Below are positions 52,327 through 60,011 of a DNA stretch of 64,000 bases, piece by piece. The position numbers were made by a program, and so were the translations under genes. The stretch spans positions 3,658,001 to 3,722,000 of the forward strand of contig NZ_JBHSBU010000001.1 of assembly GCF_042650885.1 (NCBI RefSeq), in the 5' to 3' direction. Every line of letters starts with the position of its first letter. Within the stretch, counting starts at the first letter, position 1. This DNA is from Chitinimonas_A lacunae (GTDB lineage: Bacteria; Pseudomonadota; Gammaproteobacteria; Burkholderiales; Chitinimonadaceae). Under the pieces are notes generated by a model. The model searched no databases and was not told where the DNA came from. It saw only the letters and a program-made list of their open reading frames with translations.

Positions 52327-52352
52327 CTTGCAGGCGTTTTTCCTGAAATTTT
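52327..52352 (+). repeat. AT-rich intergenic element, CTTGCAAAG family
   Basis: CTTGCAGGCG then TTTTTCCTGAAATTTTC. The left TTGCA and the GAAATTTT tail match the family; the dyad is degenerate. It lies between DUF2237 and the 155-residue gene. Confidence 0.4.
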
Positions 52353-52403
52353 CTTTTTGCCTCCTGCTCGTTCGCAGGAGGTTCCGTGCCACGGTCTCGC
52401 CCG

Positions 52404-52871
52404 CTAAGGCCGATTGCCCAGATTCCAGCGCGCGCAATACCACTTGGTCTGCTGATTGGTCAGTCCCACCATCACGCTGGCGCTGTCGTTCATATAGCGG
52501 GTGCCGTCGACGGTCAGGACCGGGTGGAAGGTGACGAGCAGGTTCTGTTCGACAATCCGACGCACCTCTTCGACCGGCTGCTCGATCAGTATGCCGACCA
52601 TCAAGGCCTGGCTTTCGGGCAGATTGGTAAACACTTCCTTGGCGGTGACGCCACCCAGTTGAGCGCCCTGGCCGTCCCACCAGCGCGCCTCACCCCAGTC
52701 GCGCAACGATTTCTGTAGATGGAGCGAGAAGTAGCCGTGCCAGAAATCGGTCGACCATTCCGAACGGCACAGCAGTGCTGCCGTCACTTTGTCGCCGAAA
52801 TCGACCGGCAGGGCGGCGCAGGGGCCGGCGGCCAGCAGCAGGGCCAGCCGCCATAGCGACCTTTTAGCCAC
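52404..52871 (-). CDS. secreted protein of unknown function, coupled to ppc
   Basis: 155 residues from GTG at 52871, which overlaps the ppc stop by 8 bases (GTGGCTAA). This start gives a proper signal peptide (KRSLWRLALLLAAGPCAA); the longer frame to 52919 lies inside ppc. The mature part has 'LLCRSEWSTDFWHGYFSLHL', 'FTNLPESQALMVGILIEQPVEEVRRIV' (in parts) and 'WYCARWNLG', with two Cys. Periplasmic by prediction. Function unknown; translational coupling to a cytosolic enzyme is notable. Confidence 0.7.
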   Translation of the reverse strand: MAKRSLWRLALLLAAGPCAALPVDFGDKVTAALLCRSEWSTDFWHGYFSLHLQKSLRDWGEARWWDGQGAQLGGVTAKEVFTNLPESQALMVGILIEQPVEEVRRIVEQNLLVTFHPVLTVDGTRYMNDSASVMVGLTNQQTKWYCARWNLGNRP

Positions 52872-55626
52872 TGTTACGCAGGCCGGCAGCGATGCCGTTG
52901 ATGGTGAGATGGATGGCATACAGGACCTCCTCGCTTTCCTCGCCGCTGCGGAAACGGCGCATCAGTTCGACCTGAAGGTGGTTGAGCGGGTCGAGATAGG
53001 GCAGTCGATTCTTCAGGCTGCGCGCCAGTAACGGATTGTCGCCCAACAGCTCACGGTGGCCGGTGATCGCCAGTACCGCATCGACGCTGCGGCGCCATTC
53101 GGCGCGGATGCGGCCGAACATCCGGCGGCCCAGTTCCTGGTCGCGCACCAGGGTGGCATAACGGCTGGCCAGATGAATATCGCTTTTGGCCAGCACCATT
53201 TCCATATTGCTGATCACCGCGCGGAAGAACGGCCAGTCGCGATAGAGCGCGCCCAGGGTATCGAGTGCGCCGTCGCCGGCTTCCTGCTGATAGCGGGCAA
53301 TTGCAGTGCCAAAGCCGTACCAGCCCGGCAGCATCAGCCGCGATTGCGCCCAGGAAAACACCCAAGGAATCGCGCGCAGGTCCGCAATGCTATGGCCGGC
53401 TTTGCGGGCGGCCGGGCGGCTGCCGATATTGAGCCGGGCGATTTCCGAGATCGGCGTGGCTTCGCGGAAATAGGTCAGGAAGTCGGGCGTGTCGTAGACC
53501 AGATCGCGGTATTCGGCATGGGCATAGCCCGATAGCCGCTCCAGCAGGGCATGGCGGCTATCGTGCTCGGTGCTCGATTCGGACGCGGGCGTGGCCAGGC
53601 TCGATTGCAAGGTGGCGGCCAGCAGCGTCTCCAGATTGCGCCGGCCGATTTCGGGGTCGGCGTATTTGGCGGCGATGACTTCGCCTTGTTCGGTGATCCG
53701 GATCTGCCCGGCGACCGAACCGGCCGGCTGGGCCAGGATGGCATCGAAGCTCGGCCCGCCGCCGCGCCCGACCGAGCCGCCACGGCCGTGGAACAGCCGC
53801 AGCCGCACGCCGGCCTCGCGGAACACATCGACCAGCTTGAGTTCGGCCTTGTACAGCTCCCAGTTGGAGGTCAGATAGCCGCCATCCTTATTGCTGTCCG
53901 AATAACCCAGCATGATTTCCTGTGTCTCGCCGCGGGTGGCCAGCAACTGGCGCCAGGCCGGCAGCGCGAACAGCTCGCGCACGATGGCATCGCAGCCGCG
54001 CAGGTCGGGAATGGTCTCGAACAGCGGAATGATATTGAGCGCCGCACGCGGTGTCGGTGTCAGCGCCACCAGGCCGGCCTCCTTGAGCAGCACGGCGGCT
54101 TCGAGCAGGTCGGACACGCTGGCGGCGTTGGAGATGATGTAGTTGGGCAGTGCCGCTGCACCGTAGATCGCGTGGATATCGGCGCAGGCCCGCACGATGG
54201 CCAGTTCCTTGGCGGCCTCTTCGCTGTATTCGACAAACGGCGTGCTGAGCAGGCGGGCGCTGCCCAGTTCGCGCAGCAGGACGCGCTGGCGGGCGGCTTC
54301 GTCGAGGCCGAGATAGTCTTCGAGCCCGGCGTGCTGGAACAGCTCGGCAATCACCCGTTCGTGCATGGCGCTGTGCTGGCGCATATCGAGCGGCGCCAGA
54401 TGGAAACCGAATACCTCGACTGCCCGGATCAGCCGCCGCAAGCGACCATCGGCCAGCGGTGCCGAGCCATGGCGGGTCAGCGAAGCGGCCAGCGCGCGCA
54501 GATCGGCCGCCAGCTCGCCGGCATGGGTGTAGGGCGCGGCGCCCCGGTCGGGCAGCAGGCCGACGCGGAATTTGCCCAGTCGATGGGCCGTGGCGACGAT
54601 GCGCTGGCGAATGGCCGCCACCGCCTGGCGGTAGGGCTCCTCGGCCCGGCTGACCGGCTGTTCCGGTGCATGTTCGGCGATCTGCAACACGGTCGGGTCG
54701 ATCGCGACCAGCCGCGACGACAGGCTCAGTTCGTCTTCGAGCTTGCCGGCCTGTTCGAAATAGAAATCGAGCGCCACCGCCGCCTGGCGTGCCACCGCGT
54801 GGCGGGTCAACTCGGCCGTGACAAAGGGATTGCCGTCGCGGTCGCCGCCGATCCAGCAGCCGATCCGCATAAACGGCGGCAGCTCGGCCGGTTTGCCCGC
54901 TGCATCGGCCAGCCGGTTTTCCAGTTCGATATAAAGACGCGGCAATTGAGGCAAGAAGGTGGCGCGGAAGTAACTGAGGCCGTTCTCGATCTCGTCGTGC
55001 ACAGTCAGGCGAAAGGCCCGGATTTCGCGGGTCTGCCACAGCGTCAGCAAGACGCGCTGCAAGGCCGCCTGATTGTCGTCGAGCTCGTCAGGGGTGAGCG
55101 CCACCCGGTCACGCACGGTCAGGAGCCGGGCAATCGCGCGTTCGCAGTCAAGCAGGGTCTTGCGTTGGACCTCGGTCGGATGGGCAGTCAGCACCGGCAC
55201 GATGCTGGCCGTTTCAACCAGCTCGCGGATGGTCTCGGTGCTGATGCCGCGCTGGGCCAGATCGTCAAGCGCATGGGCCAGACTGCCGCGCTGCGGCTTG
55301 GAGCCCTGGCTGCGATGCCATCGCCGGCGCCGGTTGTGGTGCAGATCTTCGGCAATATTCGACAGATGGGAGAAATAACCAAAGGCGCGGGCCAGGGCCA
55401 CGCTGTCGTCGAGGGTGAGTGCCGTCAGGGTACCGGTCAGTGCGTCGGCGGCTTCCTGGTCGGCTTCCCAGACAAAACGCACGGCCAGCTCGCGGATCGC
55501 TTCGATCTGGGCCAGGGTTGCGGCCCCGGCTTCGCGGCGGATGGTGTCGGCCAGCAGGCGGGCCAGCAGATCGAGGTCTTGTTCGAGCGGCAGGTCCTTG
55601 GCCGCTGCGTTGTCGTAGAGCGCCAT
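52864..55626 (-). CDS. ppc: phosphoenolpyruvate carboxylase
   Basis: 920 residues, full length. Signatures: 'VLTAHPTEVQRKTLL' (catalytic His), 'CWIGGDRDGNPFVT', 'GYSDSNKDGGYLTSNW', 'FHGRGGSVGRGGGP', 'LPGWYGFGTAI', and the C-terminal 'LTINGIAAGLRNSG' (usually RNTG). It carboxylates PEP with bicarbonate to oxaloacetate, the anaplerotic feed of the TCA cycle. AGGGAA precedes the ATG. Upstream on the same strand lie two promoter-to-terminator modules (55715-56403). Confidence 0.97.
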   Translation of the reverse strand: MALYDNAAAKDLPLEQDLDLLARLLADTIRREAGAATLAQIEAIRELAVRFVWEADQEAADALTGTLTALTLDDSVALARAFGYFSHLSNIAEDLHHNRRRRWHRSQGSKPQRGSLAHALDDLAQRGISTETIRELVETASIVPVLTAHPTEVQRKTLLDCERAIARLLTVRDRVALTPDELDDNQAALQRVLLTLWQTREIRAFRLTVHDEIENGLSYFRATFLPQLPRLYIELENRLADAAGKPAELPPFMRIGCWIGGDRDGNPFVTAELTRHAVARQAAVALDFYFEQAGKLEDELSLSSRLVAIDPTVLQIAEHAPEQPVSRAEEPYRQAVAAIRQRIVATAHRLGKFRVGLLPDRGAAPYTHAGELAADLRALAASLTRHGSAPLADGRLRRLIRAVEVFGFHLAPLDMRQHSAMHERVIAELFQHAGLEDYLGLDEAARQRVLLRELGSARLLSTPFVEYSEEAAKELAIVRACADIHAIYGAAALPNYIISNAASVSDLLEAAVLLKEAGLVALTPTPRAALNIIPLFETIPDLRGCDAIVRELFALPAWRQLLATRGETQEIMLGYSDSNKDGGYLTSNWELYKAELKLVDVFREAGVRLRLFHGRGGSVGRGGGPSFDAILAQPAGSVAGQIRITEQGEVIAAKYADPEIGRRNLETLLAATLQSSLATPASESSTEHDSRHALLERLSGYAHAEYRDLVYDTPDFLTYFREATPISEIARLNIGSRPAARKAGHSIADLRAIPWVFSWAQSRLMLPGWYGFGTAIARYQQEAGDGALDTLGALYRDWPFFRAVISNMEMVLAKSDIHLASRYATLVRDQELGRRMFGRIRAEWRRSVDAVLAITGHRELLGDNPLLARSLKNRLPYLDPLNHLQVELMRRFRSGEESEEVLYAIHLTINGIAAGLRNSG

Positions 55627-55714
55627 GCGTGTCGTTCCCTGTGTGGTCGTCCGGCACAGCGAGAGTAGCCGAAGGCGGCGACGTAGGGAAACCTGCCGCC
55701 ACTACGGCGAGGGC

Positions 55715-55741
55715 AAAAAAAATGCCCACCATGTGGCGGGC
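55715..55741 (-). terminator. terminator of sRNA candidate 1
   Basis: Minus strand: GCCCGCC, loop ACAT, GGTGGGC, then A and eight T. The stem has one G-U pair. It ends the module started by the promoter at 55879-55907. Confidence 0.8.
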
Positions 55742-55872
55742 TAGAGGAGGAGGACCGGAAGAGACGTCGTCGTTCTTGTCGGTGGGACGGCGTCGCTATC
55801 AATCTGGGGTCGGCGGCTGAGAAACATTGGCGGGCTGGGCCTGGCTGCTGTTTCATTTTTGCCGATCAATTG
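55715..55872 (-). ncRNA. candidate sibling small RNA 1 (~158 nt)
   Basis: Read on the minus strand from a predicted start near 55872 (7 bases after the -10) to the U8 tail at 55715. It is gene-free and ends in a strong intrinsic terminator. Just before the terminator stem it carries CCGGTCCTCCTCCT, which is identical in candidate 2 and complementary to Shine-Dalgarno sequences; further upstream both share GACGCCGTC and ACGACGACGT. Two RNAs with the same unpaired CU-rich seed, tandem on one strand, recall the sibling sRNAs of Neisseria. Alternative: an attenuator in the ppc leader, since ppc starts 89 bases downstream. A frame ending TSLPVLLL-stop is conserved in both copies and should be weighed. 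Confidence 0.55.
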
Positions 55873-55878
55873 AGGCGT

Positions 55879-55907
55879 AGTGTAACTAGCGTGCAGTTGT
55901 TTGTAGC
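55879..55907 (-). promoter_or_regulatory. promoter of sRNA candidate 1
   Basis: Minus strand: GCTACA (plus 55907-55902), 17-base spacer, TACACT (55884-55879). The block AGGCATTTACCTAGGCTACA upstream is shared with the second module at identical spacing; CCTAGG may be a regulator site. Confidence 0.5.
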
Positions 55908-56103
55908 CTAGGTAAATGCCTGGGTTTTTCCATTTTTTGTCGGGGCGAGGCAAGTTTGCGGCGCATCGGCTGGGGGAATGGCGTTGGGCAGGGAGGGCTG
56001 GCTGGCGCTTCATCGAGGCGTCCGTGATCGATTCACGATGATCCCGCAGCTACCGCCTGTCCGTTTGCCTCGGTGTCGTCGTCAAGTGCTGTTCGCCTGT
56101 GCT

Positions 56104-56149
56104 GTGAGGTCCGGACACGCTGACGCCGGAGTGGCGGGAAATGCGCTAG
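56104..56149 (+). repeat. dispersed repeat (CCGGACACGC family), copy 3
   Basis: GAGGTCCGGACACGC, TGACGCCGGA, then GGGAAATGCGCTAG. It lies between the two sRNA modules. See copies at 21430 and 36724. Confidence 0.7.
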
Positions 56150-56200
56150 CGAAGGTCGATGACCAACCACAGCGGGAGAGGCTGACGGGGTGATCGGGGC

Positions 56201-56229
56201 AAAAAAAAATGCCCACCATGGAGGCGGGC
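56201..56229 (-). terminator. terminator of sRNA candidate 2
   Basis: Minus strand: GCCCGCC, loop TCCAT, GGTGGGC, A, then nine T. It is the same hairpin as at 55715-55741 with one extra loop base. Confidence 0.8.
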
Positions 56230-56368
56230 TATAGGAGGAGGACCGGTAGGGACGTCGTCGTTGTCGTCGTGCTCTAGGGCTGGACGGCGTCGCCATGAAT
56301 GCTTCAGCGCATCGACCAAACTTGTGCGGAGTCGCCGCGGCGGTTGTTTGGCGTTTGCTTATTTGCTG
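56201..56368 (-). ncRNA. candidate sibling small RNA 2 (~168 nt)
   Basis: Same architecture as candidate 1, 486 bases upstream on the same strand: matched promoter (56375-56403), shared GACGCCGTC and ACGACGACGT blocks, identical CCGGTCCTCCTCCT seed and the same terminator with U9. The 5' half differs most. The conserved frame ending TSLPVLLL is interrupted here by an in-frame TAG and has no start codon, which favours RNA function over a leader peptide. Its own terminator lies far from ppc, which favours an independent transcript over a ppc attenuator. Confidence 0.55.
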
Positions 56369-56374
56369 AGACGA

Positions 56375-56403
56375 AGTGTAGCGATTGCTGAGTCGCTTGT
56401 AGC
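56375..56403 (-). promoter_or_regulatory. promoter of sRNA candidate 2
   Basis: Minus strand: GCTACA (56403-56398), 17-base spacer, TACACT (56380-56375). It is preceded by CTAGGCATTCACCTAG, nearly the same as in module 1. Confidence 0.5.
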
Positions 56404-56591
56404 CTAGGTGAATGCCTAGTTAAGGCTTTCCCTAGGAGTCAGCAAAGCAGCGGGCGCGAGGGAGAGCCCGGGCAGAGGAGGGAAGTTAAGCTGTACAGAG
56501 GTTATATGTCTATATTTTTTATTTTTAATTTATCTATTGCAAACGTATTTGCATTTGTTTTTCACAAAATTTGATATTTGTCCTATAAACC

Positions 56592-58106
56592 TTAACCCAG
56601 CGCCGAGACGATCAGCAGGGCCGTCACCAGACCGGCAATCACGGCCAGCCAGTGATTGCGGCGGCCTTGTTCCTGGGCCAGCCGTTCGGTGGCGATGACC
56701 AGACGGTCCTGCCGGGCCGGGTCGGCCAGTGTCACCAGGGCGCGCGGCAGTTGCGGCAGGATTTCGGCCCAATATGGCGCTTCGCGGCCCAGATGGCGCA
56801 GCAGGGCGCGCCAGCCGATCTGCTCGTTCATCCAGCGCTCCAGAAAGGGCTTGGCCGTATCCCACAGATCGAGTTGCGGGTCGAGCTGGCGGCCCAATCC
56901 TTCGATATTGAGCAGGGTCTTTTGCAGCAGCACGAGCTGGGGCTGGATTTCGACCTTGAAGCGGCGCGAGGTCTCGAATAGGCGCAACAGCACCTGACCC
57001 AGCGAGATTTCCGCGATCGGTCTGTCGAAGACCGGTTCGAGCACGGTGCGGATGGCCGCTTCGAGCTCTTCGGGCCGGGTTTCGGGCGGCACCCAGCCCG
57101 ATTCGATATGGGCGGTGGCGACGCGGTGGTAGTCGCGATTGAAAAAGGCCAGGAAATTGATCGCCAGATAGCGCTTGTCGTATTCCGACAGCGTGCCGAC
57201 GATGCCGAAGTCGAGCGCGATATAACGGTTGTCGGCCGCGACCAGGATATTGCCCGGGTGCATGTCGGCATGGAAAAAACCGTCGCGGAACACCTGGGAA
57301 AAGAAGATTTCCACCCCGTAGCGGGCGAGCTTTTTCAGATCGATGCCGGCGGCCTGCAATTCCGCGATACGCGAAATCGGGATGCCCTGCATCCAGTCCA
57401 TCACCATCACCTGGCGCGAGACATAGTCCCAATGGATTTCCGGCACGATCAGCATCGGCGAATCGGGGAAATTGCGCCGCAACTGGCTGGCGTTGGCTGC
57501 CTCGCGTTGCAGATCGAGTTCGTCGTGCAGATAGCGGTCGAACTCGGCGACCACAGCTCGCGGCTTGAGGCGGGGGCCGTCGGCAAACAGATGCTCGACC
57601 AGCCAGGCCATCACGCGCAGCAGCGCCAGGTCCTGTTCGATCACCAGTTCGATGCCGGGACGCAGTACCTTGACCGCCACCGCGCGGCCATCGGGCAGCT
57701 CGGCGTAGTGAACCTGGGCAACCGAGGCCGACGCGACCGGAGTCGGGTCGAAGCGGCGAAATAGCTGGGCGGGCGGCCGGCCCAGCGCCTGGGCGATCAC
57801 TCGCTCCGATTCGCTGGCGGGAAACGGCTTGACCCGGTCTTGCAGGCGGGCCAGTTCGACCACCAGATCAGGCGGCAGCAGATCGGCCCGGGTCGATAGC
57901 ACCTGACCGAATTTGACGAAGATCGGCCCGAGCTTTTCGAGCGCCCGCCTCAGCCGCACCGCCCGGCTATCGCGCAGCCGGCGCCAGAACAGCACGCGCT
58001 TGACCAGCCATTCAAGGCCACGGACCCGTTCATGGCCCAGGATAAATTCGTCAAGGCCATAGGCAAAGACGATGCGGATGATCTTGAGAAGGCGCAGCAG
58101 AAACAT
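56592..58106 (-). CDS. ubiB: ubiquinone biosynthesis kinase-like protein UbiB
   Basis: 504 residues. The KxGQ motif of the UbiB/ADCK family is at 65-68 in 'FVKFGQVLSTRADLLPPD', the Ala-rich loop at 'VASASVAQVHYAEL', the catalytic lysine in 'VAVKVLRPG', and the protein-kinase-like 'GFFHADMHPGNILV' and 'ALDFGIVG' follow. Two hydrophobic C-terminal segments (WLAVIAGLVTALLIVSALG) anchor it in the membrane. It is an ATPase needed for ubiquinone synthesis. ubiJ and ubiE lie upstream, but four genes and gaps intervene. Confidence 0.95.
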   Translation of the reverse strand: MFLLRLLKIIRIVFAYGLDEFILGHERVRGLEWLVKRVLFWRRLRDSRAVRLRRALEKLGPIFVKFGQVLSTRADLLPPDLVVELARLQDRVKPFPASESERVIAQALGRPPAQLFRRFDPTPVASASVAQVHYAELPDGRAVAVKVLRPGIELVIEQDLALLRVMAWLVEHLFADGPRLKPRAVVAEFDRYLHDELDLQREAANASQLRRNFPDSPMLIVPEIHWDYVSRQVMVMDWMQGIPISRIAELQAAGIDLKKLARYGVEIFFSQVFRDGFFHADMHPGNILVAADNRYIALDFGIVGTLSEYDKRYLAINFLAFFNRDYHRVATAHIESGWVPPETRPEELEAAIRTVLEPVFDRPIAEISLGQVLLRLFETSRRFKVEIQPQLVLLQKTLLNIEGLGRQLDPQLDLWDTAKPFLERWMNEQIGWRALLRHLGREAPYWAEILPQLPRALVTLADPARQDRLVIATERLAQEQGRRNHWLAVIAGLVTALLIVSALG

Positions 58107-58214
58107 GGACGAGGCGGGCGGTGGCGGGTGGCGCGATTGTACGGGCTGAGGGCGGGGGTGGCGAGCGTACCGCGGCCGAGATGGACGACAGCGCGACGGT
58201 CGGGCCTACATGCT

Positions 58215-58249
58215 TAATTCTTAATAAATTCTGCAAATTCTTTGCTAGA
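58215..58249 (-). repeat. AT-rich intergenic element, CTTGCAAAG family (reversed)
   Basis: Minus strand: TCTAGCAAAGAATTTGCAGA then ATTTATTAAG. It contains the dyad GCAAA-GAA-TTTGC and the GAATTT tail. A related dyad GCAAA-CGTA-TTTGC lies at 56537-56552, just after ubiB. Confidence 0.5.
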
Positions 58250-58292
58250 CACAGAGCAGGTTTGTATAAGAAATAAAAATATCTGGATAAAT

Positions 58293-58697
58293 CTACCAGC
58301 AAGCACTGGCTACCACGCCCTCGTAGGACAGGCATTCCTCGACCCGGCGTCGCTGCGCTTCGGCCAGATCCTCGACGGCGAAGAAGCGCCATTCGCTGTG
58401 CTCGTCACCCAGGCGGATCGACTCGGGTTGCAGCAGTTCGCAGCGGTAGATAAAGGCATGCGAATTATGCCGGCTGTGGTAGTAGACCCCGGTCATATGG
58501 CGGATGGCGACGGTCAGGCCCAGGGTGCTGAGGCATTGGCGTCGCAGTGCCGTGTCGGGCGTCTCGCCCGGGCCGAGCGCGCCGCCGGGCAGGTCCCAGC
58601 CACGGTCGCCCGAGCGTGCCTTGAGCAGCAATACCCGGTTGTTCGCTTCGGTGATGACGGCGTGGGCCGACAGGCGGAACAAGTCCTCGTAAGCCAT
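58293..58697 (-). CDS. Nudix-fold protein with degenerate Nudix box
   Basis: 134 residues. The fold is Nudix-like ('AHAVITEANNRVLLLKARSGDRGWDLPGG', here 'GWDLPGGALGPGE'). The box GX5EX7REUXEEXGU is only half kept: G and the first E are present (GALGPGE), but the REUXEE part reads RQCLST, replacing all three metal-binding glutamates. It is therefore probably not a normal Nudix hydrolase and may be a binding or regulatory protein. It starts 6 bases after alaX and is last in the NYN-ubiJ-alaX unit. Confidence 0.8.
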   Translation of the reverse strand: MAYEDLFRLSAHAVITEANNRVLLLKARSGDRGWDLPGGALGPGETPDTALRRQCLSTLGLTVAIRHMTGVYYHSRHNSHAFIYRCELLQPESIRLGDEHSEWRFFAVEDLAEAQRRRVEECLSYEGVVASACW

Positions 58698-58703
58698 ATT
58701 TTT

Positions 58704-59423
58704 TTATTCTCCGGCGAAGGCAATCACAACGCGCTTATTGCGTTTTCCTTCGGATTTGATTTTCTGCACCACCACCGGGCCGATCTCGGCGGTGTTGCGC
58801 ACATGGGTGCCGCCGCAGGGCTGGAGGTCGATGCCGTCGATGGCGATCAGGCGCACCCGGCCCTGGCCTCGTGGCGGCTGGACCGACATGGTACGTACCA
58901 GTTGCGGATTGGCATCGAGTTCGGCGTCGTCGATCCAGCGCGATTCGACCGGGCTGGCGGCGGCGATCAGGGCATTGAGACGGGCCTCGATGGCGGCGGC
59001 GTCGAGTGCGGCCATCTCGATGGCGAAATCGAGCCGGGCCTTGTCGCTGGCCACCTGACCGCCTGTCACCGGTGCCGGGATCACGGCGCACAGCAGATGG
59101 AGGCAGGTGTGGTAGCGCATATGACGATGGCGCCGCTCCCAGTCGAGCACGGCGCGCAGCGAGGTGCCAGGGGCAAAGCCGCTCAGGTCGGCATCGGGGT
59201 CGAGCAGATGGACGATTTCATCGGGCTGTTCGCCCTTGACGGTATCGCGGATGCGCAACCGGCGGCCGTCGGGGTGTTCGAGCCAGCCACTGTCACCGGG
59301 CTGGCCACCGCCGTTGGGGTAGAACACGGTACGGTCGAGCCGGACGGTGTGTTGATCGATATCGAGAACGATCGCGTCGGTGCTGGTCTGGTAGGCATCG
59401 TCGCGAAATAGCCATGCGGTCAT
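58704..59423 (-). CDS. alaX: alanyl-tRNA editing protein AlaX
   Basis: 239 residues, the AlaX-M size. Zinc ligands: 'RYHTCLHLL' (HxxxH) and 'CGGTHVRNTAEIG' (Cys and His). The N-terminal 'TVFYPNGGGQPGDSGWL' glycine-rich motif is characteristic. It hydrolyses Ser-tRNA(Ala) or Gly-tRNA(Ala) in trans as a proofreading backup for AlaRS. It lies 14 bases after ubiJ in a tight minus-strand unit. Confidence 0.94.
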   Translation of the reverse strand: MTAWLFRDDAYQTSTDAIVLDIDQHTVRLDRTVFYPNGGGQPGDSGWLEHPDGRRLRIRDTVKGEQPDEIVHLLDPDADLSGFAPGTSLRAVLDWERRHRHMRYHTCLHLLCAVIPAPVTGGQVASDKARLDFAIEMAALDAAAIEARLNALIAAASPVESRWIDDAELDANPQLVRTMSVQPPRGQGRVRLIAIDGIDLQPCGGTHVRNTAEIGPVVVQKIKSEGKRNKRVVIAFAGE

Positions 59424-59437
59424 GGCGGCGCTCCTTG

Positions 59438-60010
59438 TCAGGGGGACGGGGCGAGCGACCGCTCCAGCAGATCGAGGCGTTTTTCCAGGCGGGCGGTGTC
59501 GTCGCGCAGACGATCGACCTCGGTGTTGAAGTGGTCGATGGCGACCGAGGTGGCAAGCAAGCGTGCTTCTTCTTGTAAATACTCGCCGCCGGCCTCGGCC
59601 AGTTGACGCAGCAAGGTGCGCGGGTCGATCAGCCAGCGTCGCGCCAGATCGGCGGCTCGGCGGGCGGGAATATCGCCGATCAGCCGGGCCAGATCATATT
59701 CGGCATCCCAGTCGAGCGATTGCAGAATACGGGCGAGATCGGCAGCAAAGCCGGGATGGCCGTCGAGGCGGACCTCGCGGGCGGCGCTGGGGTCGTCCAG
59801 CGCCAGACGCGGCAGCAGCCACGGGGAAACGGTCACGCTGGCATCCGGCGCGGCGTCAGCCGTCGTCAACAGCCCGTCTTCACCCACGGTGAAGACCAGC
59901 CGGAACGGCGGCACGACCACCGCGCCGATGCGGCCATGGTGACGGCCGAGCTCGGTGCGCAGATCGGCGCGTTGCGCCAGCAGATGGTTGAGCACGGCCA
60001 GCCGCAGCAT
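59438..60010 (-). CDS. ubiJ: ubiquinone biosynthesis accessory factor UbiJ
   Basis: 190 residues from ATG at 60010 (MLRLAVLNHLLAQRADLR). An SCP2-type lipid-binding domain (~10-110, with 'RLVFTVGEDGLL' and 'ARLIGDIPARRAADL') is followed by a C-terminal coiled coil ('FNTEVDRLRDDTARLEKRLDLLERSL', in part). UbiJ shelters ubiquinone intermediates in the soluble Ubi complex. It starts 1 base past the NYN gene; ubiE is upstream across ~400 bases rather than adjacent as in many relatives. Confidence 0.85.
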   Translation of the reverse strand: MLRLAVLNHLLAQRADLRTELGRHHGRIGAVVVPPFRLVFTVGEDGLLTTADAAPDASVTVSPWLLPRLALDDPSAAREVRLDGHPGFAADLARILQSLDWDAEYDLARLIGDIPARRAADLARRWLIDPRTLLRQLAEAGGEYLQEEARLLATSVAIDHFNTEVDRLRDDTARLEKRLDLLERSLAPSP

Positions 60011-60011
60011 G

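Noticed and set aside
55741..56013. Minus-strand frame ending TSLPVLLL-stop in both modules, as a leader peptide
   Set aside because: Synonymous-looking changes (for example TCT/TCC and CTC/CTA) made this tempting, but the second copy has an in-frame TAG upstream and no start codon. RNA function explains the conservation better; kept as a caveat in the sRNA entries.
56220..56279. Plus-strand frame ATG...GTCGTCGTTGTCGTCGTG, encoding six Val and Leu before TAG, like an ilv leader peptide
   Set aside because: No ilv or leu gene follows on the plus strand, the other copy does not keep the frame, and the terminators in both copies face the minus strand.
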